Below are positions 48,648 to 56,864 of a stretch of 64,000 nt of DNA, piece by piece; position 1 is the stretch's first letter; each line of letters starts with the position of its first letter. The stretch lies in assembly GCA_903875465.1 (NCBI GenBank), contig CAIQWB010000019.1, positions 1-64,000 on the forward strand, read 5' to 3'. The DNA comes from an uncultured Verrucomicrobia subdivision 3 bacterium. GTDB taxonomy: Bacteria; Verrucomicrobiota; Verrucomicrobiia; Limisphaerales; UBA11358. Under the pieces are notes generated by a model. It worked only from the letters and a program-made list of their open reading frames with translations. It was not told where the DNA came from and made no database searches. The position numbers and the translations under genes are program-made.

Positions 48648-48662
48648 ACCGGCTGTTTAACG

Positions 48663-48697
48663 AAAAACCCGGAGCAACACAAGGCTGCTCCGGGTTT
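48663..48697 (-). terminator. Intrinsic terminator of the FecR gene
   Basis: On the minus strand AAACCCGGAGCA pairs with TGCTCCGGGTTT around a 9-nt loop, followed by TTTTTCG. It lies between the FecR gene and the CHASE2 cyclase gene. Confidence 0.85.
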
Positions 48698-48738
48698 AGT
48701 TCAGTTAATTTTGGCTCAGGTTATAGAACCAAGGCAAA

Positions 48739-49671
48739 TCACGGATGCGTGGTATTTTGCTGCTGGCCACTGTCGGTCGGAATACCCACGCCGCCCGTCA
48801 CCGTGATGATGGGGCCGTTGACGGATTTTAAAACATCGGTGAGAGATCTTACAACGCCAGCGTCCAAGGTTTGCACAGCGGCCGTGGCGATGGTGTCCAG
48901 TTGCTGAATAATTCCTTGAATATCGGCAGCGCCACCAGCCGTCAAAGTACTGACGAGCTGGCTCACCAAGGTGGCGGTCAAATTAAAGGACTGGCCGGGG
49001 TTGAGAGTGACTTGAATGGGGGGAATCGGCTGGCCATTGGCGCCAGCGACGGGATTGCCATTGGCATCGGTGAGGGAGAAGGAAAGCCATACGGTGCCGC
49101 TGACGACCGCGCAGGAGGAGGAGCTGCCATCGGTGCTCAAATCCAATTCCGTGCCGCGAACGGCGGCCACGCCGTTGGGGATTTTGACAAAATATTCAGA
49201 GGACGGGCTGACTTTCTTGACGCTGGCCAGGATCCGACCTTTTTTGAGATTCAGAACGGCGTCGCTGATGGAAGTCGGATCGGATTCGGGAACGAGCAAT
49301 TTATCAATGCCCAGAGTGGTGTTCGGCCGCAGGCGAATCATGTTGTTTTCTCGAATGGGGGGAATATTGGGCGCAGGGTTGTCCTTGCCATTGATTTTCA
49401 TAACGGTCACGTTCTTCTCGGCCGGGGACTGGCCGATCAAAACGTCCACGATGGAGGCATCACCGGAGCGAAGAATAGCTCCGGCGGACAAATATTTGCC
49501 GACCAAGGCGGGAATGAAGGTGGTGCCACCATCCAAAGAATATTCCGCACGACCTTGAATGCGCACGATGGTGACGACGCCATTTTTGTCATTGTCAGCC
49601 TGGACGGCCAAATTGACCAATAAAATGGTGCCACTCAACACCGCAGCGAACAACAACTTATAAATTTTCAT
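48739..49671 (-). CDS. Secreted FecR-domain protein
   Basis: A 310-residue exported protein with a signal peptide (MKIYKLLFAAVLSGTILLVNL, cleaved near AVQA). A FecR-like domain spans about residues 30-200: GRAEYSLDGGTTFIPALVGKYL, GRILASVKKVSPSSEYFVKIPNGVAAVRGTELDL and VSGTVWLSF. The C-terminal part is Gln/Thr-rich and low in complexity. FecR domains in such proteins commonly occur beside CHASE2 cyclases, as here. The exact function is unknown; sensing or surface assembly is possible. Confidence 0.88.
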   Translation of the reverse strand: MKIYKLLFAAVLSGTILLVNLAVQADNDKNGVVTIVRIQGRAEYSLDGGTTFIPALVGKYLSAGAILRSGDASIVDVLIGQSPAEKNVTVMKINGKDNPAPNIPPIRENNMIRLRPNTTLGIDKLLVPESDPTSISDAVLNLKKGRILASVKKVSPSSEYFVKIPNGVAAVRGTELDLSTDGSSSSCAVVSGTVWLSFSLTDANGNPVAGANGQPIPPIQVTLNPGQSFNLTATLVSQLVSTLTAGGAADIQGIIQQLDTIATAAVQTLDAGVVRSLTDVLKSVNGPIITVTGGVGIPTDSGQQQNTTHP

Positions 49672-49772
49672 AGCGACCTTTTTTAAATCTTTTACAATAC
49701 TTCCTCAGTATAAGTGGTTGAGGTCAAATGTCAACCCATAAATCTTGCAGAAAATAAACGCCGAGGATGGCG

Positions 49773-51656
49773 TTAGGGCTGGGCACCGGCGAGATCGGAT
49801 AAATCTTGTTCCACGGCGGTCCAGCAAGCGTGGGCCACGGGGTTGTTTTCCGGCTGGAGTTGCAAGGAGCGCCAGAGCCAAGGGCGGGCGGCGGTGGATT
49901 GGCCCTGTTGAAGATAGTGCCAGCCGTAATAGGCGGCGGGAAAATAGCCATTGGGGTCATGGAGGTCGGCCGCGGCAAACGACGCCCCAGCCTCGCTGGG
50001 AAAGCCTAGTTCATCCAGGCAGATGCCGGCTTGCACATAACTGAGGGCAAAGTGGGGGTTGAGCTGCTGGCTGCGCTGGTACCAGGCGAGGGCGTTAGTC
50101 ATGAGGCTTACGCTCCCTGACGAGGGTTTCAGGGCGGGGAGGCGATAATCTTCGGCGATGGCGTAGGCGTTGGCGGCGTCCATGGGTTCCCAGGCAAAAG
50201 CTTTTTCCCGGGCACGGGCTTGGGACTGGGTGTAATCTGGGAGCTGTCCGGCGCGGACCAGCCACCAGGTCTCGCCCCCCAAGCGGCAGGTTTGCCAGCT
50301 CAAATAGCCGATTCCGCCGGCGAGCAGGACGGTGACGCCTAATTTTCCCGGGAGGCGAACTTTATGCCAGTAACGTTCGGTGGCGAACCGGAGGTTGCTG
50401 CTTAACAAAGCGAGCCAGGTGAGGGCGACCAGGGCATCGGCGGGAATGTGCATGTTAAAATCCACCAGGGAATGAACCATCATGGCCACCAAACCGCCCA
50501 ACATGCCCAAAAAGCCGGCGAAACGGTTGCTCAAGCCACTGCCAAAGTCATTATCGGAGCGGCGCACCCGGGGCCAGGTTTGCACGAGGCCGCGAACGAC
50601 CAAAACCAGCGCCGTTACCACGAGCAGACCGCCCACGACACCATAATCCACGAGCACATGCAAATAATCACAGTGCACCCAGCCGGCGCGCATTTGGACG
50701 GCGGGCGGGCGGTACTCATTAAAGAGTTCGTTAAAATGGGCCGGGCCGACGCCCCACCAGAAATGGTCCAGCCACATCCGGGTGGCGGCCAGCCAGATTT
50801 TTACCCGGACAAAGACATCCAGGTTGAGGCCGTTCTCCGAGGTGGCGATGCGTTGCGAGAAGGTGGTGGTATGCGAGAGCCAGCCCGCCACGGCGAGGGC
50901 GGCTCCGCCCACCAAGAGTATGAGGGTGAGGCCGGCAAATTTCCGATGCTGGCGATGGCTGATGAGAATGAGGAGGACCACCAGCAAACCGACGGCGGCC
51001 GCCACCCAGCCCGCGCGCGAGAAGGTCACGGCAATGCCGCCCAAAATGACCAGGACGCAATAGCCGAGTAAAATCCGGGTGAGTGGTTCGATGCGGCCGA
51101 CGAGAATGAGGGCGATGGCGAGGGGCAAAATCATCTCCAAATACCCGCAAAAGTGATCGGCCGAGTAAAACGGCCCGGAGGCGCGGCCCGGTTCCGACCA
51201 GGCGACCCACCAAATGTGAGTGGAATGGGTGATATATTGGAGCACCGCATAACTGGCGGCAGCCATGGCCAGGAAAATCAGCGTCATGCCGATGGTTAAA
51301 ATACTTTCCTGCTGGTACGTGTGATTGAGCACGGCCAGAAACAGGCTGGCATACACCACCACCTGCAATAATTCCAGCCGGCCGGCATATTCCACCTCGC
51401 AGGTCAGGTAACGGCCGATGGCATAGAGGGTGAAAAGCAATACGGGCCAGATGATGGGGGGGCAGAGGAGCCGGGGTTTGGGACTGACCCACAAGCGCAC
51501 GGTCCACAAGGCGAGCACGCCGATGGCGAGGGTTTGCACCACCAAGAATTCCCAGAGGTCAACGCCGCTAAAGGCCAGCGTAACAAATACCAAAATGGCC
51601 AGTATCAGCCCGAAGATGCCCTGCTGGCAGCGCTCGTCCCAAGTTTCGCGGTTCAT
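49773..51656 (-). CDS. O-antigen ligase-like (Wzy_C) membrane protein with C-terminal TPR-like region
   Basis: A 627-residue protein from the ATG at 51656 (MNRETWDERCQQGIFGLIL). About ten to twelve membrane helices include the Wzy_C signature region IRVGVGPAHF-like GVGPAHFNELFNEYRPPAVQMRAGWVHCDYLHVLVDYGVVG. The last 150 or so residues are soluble helices (AWYQRSQQLNPHFALSYVQAGICLDELG), like TPRs. It probably joins or polymerises surface polysaccharide. The stop of the BNR-like surface protein gene lies 8 nt upstream, so they may be co-transcribed. Confidence 0.88.
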   Translation of the reverse strand: MNRETWDERCQQGIFGLILAILVFVTLAFSGVDLWEFLVVQTLAIGVLALWTVRLWVSPKPRLLCPPIIWPVLLFTLYAIGRYLTCEVEYAGRLELLQVVVYASLFLAVLNHTYQQESILTIGMTLIFLAMAAASYAVLQYITHSTHIWWVAWSEPGRASGPFYSADHFCGYLEMILPLAIALILVGRIEPLTRILLGYCVLVILGGIAVTFSRAGWVAAAVGLLVVLLILISHRQHRKFAGLTLILLVGGAALAVAGWLSHTTTFSQRIATSENGLNLDVFVRVKIWLAATRMWLDHFWWGVGPAHFNELFNEYRPPAVQMRAGWVHCDYLHVLVDYGVVGGLLVVTALVLVVRGLVQTWPRVRRSDNDFGSGLSNRFAGFLGMLGGLVAMMVHSLVDFNMHIPADALVALTWLALLSSNLRFATERYWHKVRLPGKLGVTVLLAGGIGYLSWQTCRLGGETWWLVRAGQLPDYTQSQARAREKAFAWEPMDAANAYAIAEDYRLPALKPSSGSVSLMTNALAWYQRSQQLNPHFALSYVQAGICLDELGFPSEAGASFAAADLHDPNGYFPAAYYGWHYLQQGQSTAARPWLWRSLQLQPENNPVAHACWTAVEQDLSDLAGAQP

Positions 51657-51664
51657 CCGGTGAT

Positions 51665-53635
51665 TTAATAGGCACGGATCGTGCCTTCGTGATTGACGGG
51701 TAAAAAGAGGCCGTTGCCCACGTACTGAAGTTCGATGGATGAGAGGGTGCCGCCCACGAGAAAGCCGTTGGTGCCGGTGGAGGAGGTGGAACCCTGGGAG
51801 GAGGTCCAGAGATTGCCGTCGCTGGCGGCGGCCACCAATTTGCTGCCGTCGGCAGAAGAAGCCACCGCTGTCCATTGGGCGTTCGTGGCCCCGCTGCGCT
51901 GGAGCCAGGTGGAGCCAGAGTCAGCCGAGGTAAACACATAACCGGGGCCACTGTAGGCGGCGATGAGGCGGGAGCCATCGGCCGAGGAGGCCACGGCTTT
52001 CCAGGCGACGGAATTCAATTGCGTCTGGGGATTCCAGGTTACCCCGCCATCCGCGGAGGTATAAATACTGCCGCCATTGACGGTGGCGACCAAGTTGGAG
52101 CCATTGGCCGAGGAGGCGACGGCGGACCAATTGTGCAGTCCGGCGGAGGGGGTGCTCGCACCGGAGACATAAATGTAGCCACCCGCACCACCACCAGTGG
52201 AGCAGGCAATTAACTTGGACCCGCTGGCGTTGCAGGCGAGTCCGGTAAAGAGGATGCTGCCACTCGTATAAGGAACCCAAGAAGAACCAGAACCGGAATT
52301 CACCGAGGTATAAATATAACCGTTATAACTGGCCACAAACATTTTGGTGCCATCCGCCGAACAGGCACACGCAATCCACGGGGCGCTGAAAAGCACCGGG
52401 GTCCAAGAAGCGCCGGAATTGACGGATACATAAACCAGGCCGAAATGCCCAGCGGTATCCCCGACCGTGGCAATGAGATGGGTGCCGTCGGCGGAAGAGG
52501 CCACGGAAGACCAATAGGCAGCACCCAAACCGGGGGCGGCGACGAAGCTGGCACCGGAATTGACCGAAATGGCGACGGTGCCCGTGGTGGCACTGCTGGT
52601 GGCGGCGATCAGACGGGTGCCATCCGCCGAGGAGGCCACACCGGTAAAATTGCCCGAGCCCGGGCCGAAGCGTTGCACCCAGTTCATGCCGATGCTGCTG
52701 GCGAGATTACCCGCCAGAATTTGCTGGCCGGCGTTTTGGGACAAAATCCAGCCGGCCGCCCCGACCCCGGCGATCTTAAACGTGTCGCCGATACTGGGGC
52801 TGGGGGGGAGTGTGATGGTGACGGCGGTGGTGTTGTTCGTAACGATAAAGCCTAAATTCGAACTGGCTTGGGCGGCCGTCCCATTGACCGTGAGCCAGAA
52901 AAAGGCACCGGGTACGTTGGTGAGGCCATGCCCACTGCCGGTGTACTGCACGGCGGTGAGATTGCCCAAAAAGTTATTACTACTGGCACTGAGCAGCGGC
53001 ACGTTGGGGGAAAGCGTGGCATCCGGGAGGATTCCGGTGAGGTTGGGAGCGGGAATGCCCGTTAAACCCGAGCCATTACCGTTAAAGGTGCCGGCAAAGA
53101 CATTTGCCGCGTTGGGGGCGGTTACGACCCCTAGAAACTGGTTGGAGGCGGTGAATGTCTGGTTGCTGCTGAGCAGCACCACATTCGTGGAAAGCCGGCT
53201 CACGGGGAGCGTGCCGGTAATATTGGTCGCCGGCAGGGGGAGCGAGAGGGATTGCGCGTTGGAGGCGGTGATGGACTGGATGGCGTAGGGGACGGAGTTC
53301 AGGAGTTGCAGGGGGGAAAGGGCGTTGTAGGCGTTGGTATTGCCGTAGGGACGCACGGCGATTTCGAGCCAGCGGGGGTTGCCGTTAAATCCGGCCGCGC
53401 CCAAGTCCACGGCGGTGGAGAACACCCCATTGGTCACGCCCACCGGGGCATTCGTCACCGGGCCGGCGACCTGGTTGGTGGCCCCGTCAAACAGGCGGAA
53501 GCGCAAATCGTAGTTCCCGGTCACCGCAGTGCCGGCGCTGGCGAGCCGACCCTGATAGGTGAAGGCCGTGAGCTGGGCGGAGGCCACGTGAACCCCGAGG
53601 GCGAGCGCCCCGACCAGGCTGAATTTGAAATTCAT
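51665..53635 (-). CDS. Secreted surface protein with BNR/Ycf48-like repeats
   Basis: A 656-residue protein from the ATG at 53635 (MNFKFSLVGALALGVHVASA, signal peptide). The N-terminal module FTYQGRLASAGTAVTGNYDL then LSPLQLLNSVPYAIQS resembles that of the protein at 61128. A middle region (about 130-300) has phage-tail-fibre-like repeats. From about 300 there are seven or more repeats of the type SADGSKLVAA...GYIYTSVNSG...W, each about 42 residues, forming a beta-propeller-like fold. A surface-exposed or adhesin role is likely; the function is not known. It shares an operon with the O-antigen ligase-like gene. Confidence 0.85.
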   Translation of the reverse strand: MNFKFSLVGALALGVHVASAQLTAFTYQGRLASAGTAVTGNYDLRFRLFDGATNQVAGPVTNAPVGVTNGVFSTAVDLGAAGFNGNPRWLEIAVRPYGNTNAYNALSPLQLLNSVPYAIQSITASNAQSLSLPLPATNITGTLPVSRLSTNVVLLSSNQTFTASNQFLGVVTAPNAANVFAGTFNGNGSGLTGIPAPNLTGILPDATLSPNVPLLSASSNNFLGNLTAVQYTGSGHGLTNVPGAFFWLTVNGTAAQASSNLGFIVTNNTTAVTITLPPSPSIGDTFKIAGVGAAGWILSQNAGQQILAGNLASSIGMNWVQRFGPGSGNFTGVASSADGTRLIAATSSATTGTVAISVNSGASFVAAPGLGAAYWSSVASSADGTHLIATVGDTAGHFGLVYVSVNSGASWTPVLFSAPWIACACSADGTKMFVASYNGYIYTSVNSGSGSSWVPYTSGSILFTGLACNASGSKLIACSTGGGAGGYIYVSGASTPSAGLHNWSAVASSANGSNLVATVNGGSIYTSADGGVTWNPQTQLNSVAWKAVASSADGSRLIAAYSGPGYVFTSADSGSTWLQRSGATNAQWTAVASSADGSKLVAAASDGNLWTSSQGSTSSTGTNGFLVGGTLSSIELQYVGNGLFLPVNHEGTIRAY

Positions 53636-53893
53636 ATGATGATTATTAACATACTTTGGCTCAGGCACAAGCCACGAGCGGCGCGCGCGGGGGGGAATTG
53701 CCACGGGGGGAATGGCGAGGGCTTTTCGGTGGGCCGGCTGGGGGGGCGAGCAAAGTCACTGTTTCAGGTTGGGGATAATTCGTCATGCATGGCGAATTCA
53801 GCCGATAATTCATGATTAATCGCCAGCAATGACGCATTGACCCGAAACCAATCCTGGCAAATAGGGCCTACGCCGTGCTTAACCGGCCCGTGC

Positions 53894-54082
53894 CTACAGT
53901 CGGAAATAGCGTCCAGACTGGATTTCGCGTTCGTCGATTTCGGAGAGCACTTCAATCACGGGCGGGAGCATTACGCCGCTAAAAATCCCCCGCCAGTTGC
54001 CCTCGGGGTCCTGAAACGCGGTGCAGCGGAACGCTTCGCCTTGCACCACGGCCACTTTCGGTTTTTTCTCAATCGTTTTCAT
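53894..54082 (-). CDS. Small hypothetical protein
   Basis: A 62-residue protein from the ATG at 54082 (MKTIEKKPKVAVVQGEAFRC). The composition is protein-like (KVAVVQGEAFRCTAFQDPEG, GIFSGVMLPPVIEVLSEI), but I recognise no family. An upstream in-frame ATG at 54136 would add 18 Gly/Trp/Pro-rich residues and is less likely. It stands alone between the surface-protein promoter region and the tetraheme cytochrome gene. Confidence 0.5.
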   Translation of the reverse strand: MKTIEKKPKVAVVQGEAFRCTAFQDPEGNWRGIFSGVMLPPVIEVLSEIDEREIQSGRYFRL

Positions 54083-54287
54083 GCAGGGCGGCCACCCTAG
54101 CAAACGGGGACCGCCGCTCCACCCGTTTTTTGGCAAAACGGCAACCGCGGTTGCCGTTTGATTTGCGATGACTCATTTCCGGTGCTGGTTGGACACAGCC
54201 CAGGCTTGAGCACCATTTTGCCGTACCTCCGGCAACGCCTCTGAAGAGGGAGGATTCAAGCGATTCCCGGCGCTGTTTGGCGATCGG

Positions 54288-55523
54288 CTAAGGCTGCAAT
54301 ATCCCGGCAAACTGCCCCAGCGTGACCCCAAATCCAGCCGGTTCGAAATCCGGGATGGATTGGGCGGCTTTAAATAGTTCGTTGAGCTTGTCGCTGGCGG
54401 AGGGCGGGGCCGGTGGGCTTTGGGCCAGCAATAAGCGATCGAGGGCCAGGACCAGGCGTTCGGCCTGGCGGGCGGGCAGTTCGCCGGTGACGGGGGTGGC
54501 AAAATCGGCGGTGGTTCCGGCGAGGCGGGCCAGCATGGCGGGGGCCAGGGTGGCGGGCCAGTTCAGCGTGGCGGCGGTGAGGGCGGCGGTGTCGGCGGCG
54601 CGCTGCGCAGTCCGGAAATTATCGGGGGTGGCCGCGGAGGCCAGGGTGCCGACACCGGGCAGGGCCGGGTCCAGGCCATTGAGTTTTTGGAGCAACCAGG
54701 CCAGGGCCTGCCAGCGGGCGATAAGGTGCGGGTCGGACTGCGGTTCGCGACCGAGTTGCCAGCTCAATTCGCGCAAGGCCACGGCCTGGCCCACGTACCA
54801 GGTTTGGGCGCGGTTCCAGTTGGTGGCTTCCTGCCAGTGGCGGGGTTCGGCGGCACTCTGGCCATCCAGTTCAAAGGTGAGTTCGGGGTGTCCGGCCGAG
54901 AGCAGGGGCAATTCCACGGTTTGGTGGCAGGCCACGCAGGTGTTGGCGCGGACGTAGAGATTCGACAAATCGCGCAGGCCGGCAAACACGCGGTCGGCAT
55001 GGCTCCAGTCGTGGCGGGTATGGGCGCGCAGCCAGTTTTCGGCCGGGCCATGACAGGATTCGCAGGTCACTCCCTCCGCGGCATTAAAGCCCGGGCCGCG
55101 CAGGCCGGCGGGCACGGCTTGCAGGGGCGCATGGCAGGTTGTGCAGCGGGCGTCGCTGGTGGGATCGCTGAGGTGCAGGGCGTCGGCGATTTGACGGGAG
55201 CGGGCGGTGGCCAGGGTGGCGACCGGGCGTTGGGAATGGTAGTCTTTCAAGGACCACACCAGATGCTGGTTCTGGTGCTCGCCGCCGCCGCCGTGGCAGG
55301 AGGAACTGGCGCAGGAGGGGGCGCCGAGGTATTTGGCGGAGACGCCCGTGGGGGCGGCGGACTGGGCGGGGAGGGTGCCAGGGGCGACCAGCGCGAGCAG
55401 GGTTACCAGCCCAAGCGCGCCCCAAATGGCAGCGGGACGCGGCCGCAACGAGCAGGCGAGGGCACCGGCGCCACAGGGGAGCTGATCGAGCGGCCGGTGG
55501 CCAAGATTAAAGAGTTTACTCAC
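54288..55523 (-). CDS. Exported multiheme cytochrome c (c554-like, four heme motifs)
   Basis: A 411-residue protein if the GTG at 55523 is the start; a TTG at 55562 would overlap the divergent gene. A hydrophobic segment (AIWGALGLVTLLALVAPGTLPAQ) acts as signal peptide or anchor. Heme motifs are CASSSCH (CX4CH), CTTCH, CESCH and CVACH. The spacing and the YLGAPSCASSSCHGG start resemble tetraheme cytochrome c554-type proteins. The CX4CH form is unusual but occurs in this group. The C-terminal 150 residues are helical and lack hemes. It is divergent from the four-gene electron-transfer operon, and likely works with it. Confidence 0.85.
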   Translation of the reverse strand: MSKLFNLGHRPLDQLPCGAGALACSLRPRPAAIWGALGLVTLLALVAPGTLPAQSAAPTGVSAKYLGAPSCASSSCHGGGGEHQNQHLVWSLKDYHSQRPVATLATARSRQIADALHLSDPTSDARCTTCHAPLQAVPAGLRGPGFNAAEGVTCESCHGPAENWLRAHTRHDWSHADRVFAGLRDLSNLYVRANTCVACHQTVELPLLSAGHPELTFELDGQSAAEPRHWQEATNWNRAQTWYVGQAVALRELSWQLGREPQSDPHLIARWQALAWLLQKLNGLDPALPGVGTLASAATPDNFRTAQRAADTAALTAATLNWPATLAPAMLARLAGTTADFATPVTGELPARQAERLVLALDRLLLAQSPPAPPSASDKLNELFKAAQSIPDFEPAGFGVTLGQFAGILQP

Positions 55524-55556
55524 GGCTATAAATTCGTTAATTGAGTGACGGTTCAA

Positions 55557-56861
55557 ATGCAATCTTTAATTGAATACTTGCGCAGTGCCACGGGTGGCAG
55601 TTTGAGCCTCGGGGTGGGGGTGACCTTGACCGTGGTGCTGGGCCTATGGGCCTTGCTCGAAAGTTTGCGCGCGGTGGGCCGGCTGTATGGTGACCGCCAG
55701 CAGCAGCAGGCCAGCCGGCAAAAATTGCGGGCGGAGGTGCAGGAAGTGAAACTGCGCTGCCGGGAACTGGAACAATCCCAGGCGGGTTGGAATGGCAGCC
55801 GGAAATTTACCGTCTTCAAAAAAGTCGCGGAGTGCGAGGACGTCAATGCGTTTTACCTCAAACCGCATGACGGGCGGCCGCTGCCGGCCTTCAAACCCGG
55901 TCAGTACCTGACGTTCCAACTGGATTTGCCGGGCCGTGACAAGCCGTTGATCCGCTGCTATTCCCTCTCCGACAGTCCGCATCAGAAAGATTATTATCGG
56001 GTCACCATCAAGAAGGAGAAAGCGCCCCCGGACAAGCCGGAATGGACGCACGGGGCCGGTTCCAGTTATTTCACCGACGTGGTGAAAGAGGGGGATATCC
56101 TGAATGTGAAGGCACCCACCGGGCATTTCTTTCTGGATATGACCCGCATGAACCCGATCGTGCTGATTGCGGGCGGGGTGGGCATCACGCCGATGTTGTG
56201 CATGGCCAATGCCATTGCCGCGAGCGGTTCCAAGCGGGAGGCGTGGTTTTTCTTCGGGGTGCGCAACCAGCGCGAGCATATTCACAAGGCGGAGTTGGAA
56301 ACGCTGGCGGCGGAACATGAGAACATTCATTTGCACGTCTGCTACAGCCGTCCGAGCCCCGGTGAGGTGAAAGGCAAAGATTATCAACACGAGGGCCGGG
56401 TGAGCATTGAATTGCTCAAGGAATTGCTGCCTTCGAATAACTTTGAATATTATTTGTGCGGCAACGGGGCCTTCATGAAGAGCATCACGGATGGCCTGGA
56501 AGCCTGGGGCGTGCCGGAAAAGGATGTGCATTTTGAGGCGTTTGGACCGGCCACGGTGAAGAAAAAAACGGTCGCGCCCACCGCCTCGGAAACCGTCCAC
56601 CTGGCCAAATTGGAAGTGACCTTCAGCCGCACTGGCAAAACCGTGCGCTGGGAGCCTTCCGCCGGCAACCTGCTGGATTTTGCCCGTTCGCAAAATGTCA
56701 AAATCGACTCGGGCTGTTGCGCCGGCAGTTGCGGTTCCTGTTCGGTGGCCATCAAATCCGGCGCGGTGGATTACATTACCCCGCCCACCAGCACCCCCGA
56801 GGCGGGCACGTGCCTCACGTGTGTCTGCCGGCCCAAGGGCAATTTGGTGATCGACGCCTAG
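55557..56861 (+). CDS. NqrF-like flavo-ferredoxin reductase (membrane-anchored)
   Basis: A 434-residue protein from the ATG at 55557. One N-terminal membrane helix (LSLGVGVTLTVVLGLWALL) and a short coiled segment (QASRQKLRAEVQEVKLRCRE) precede a ferredoxin-NADP reductase module: YLTFQLDLPGRDKPLIRCYS (FAD) and IVLIAGGVGITPMLCMAN (NAD(P)H). The C-terminal ferredoxin has the CX4CX2C...C pattern in CCAGSCGSC and GTCLTCVC. It should take electrons from NADH or NADPH and pass them to the next gene's Fe-S clusters. This is the reverse order of domains to NqrF, where the ferredoxin is N-terminal. Confidence 0.92.
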   Translation: MQSLIEYLRSATGGSLSLGVGVTLTVVLGLWALLESLRAVGRLYGDRQQQQASRQKLRAEVQEVKLRCRELEQSQAGWNGSRKFTVFKKVAECEDVNAFYLKPHDGRPLPAFKPGQYLTFQLDLPGRDKPLIRCYSLSDSPHQKDYYRVTIKKEKAPPDKPEWTHGAGSSYFTDVVKEGDILNVKAPTGHFFLDMTRMNPIVLIAGGVGITPMLCMANAIAASGSKREAWFFFGVRNQREHIHKAELETLAAEHENIHLHVCYSRPSPGEVKGKDYQHEGRVSIELLKELLPSNNFEYYLCGNGAFMKSITDGLEAWGVPEKDVHFEAFGPATVKKKTVAPTASETVHLAKLEVTFSRTGKTVRWEPSAGNLLDFARSQNVKIDSGCCAGSCGSCSVAIKSGAVDYITPPTSTPEAGTCLTCVCRPKGNLVIDA

Positions 56862-56864
56862 TTC

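Noticed and set aside
53120-53320. Phage tail-fibre gene as evidence of a prophage
   Set aside because: The tail-fibre-like repeats are in signal-peptide-bearing surface proteins. No phage structural, integrase or lysis genes are nearby.
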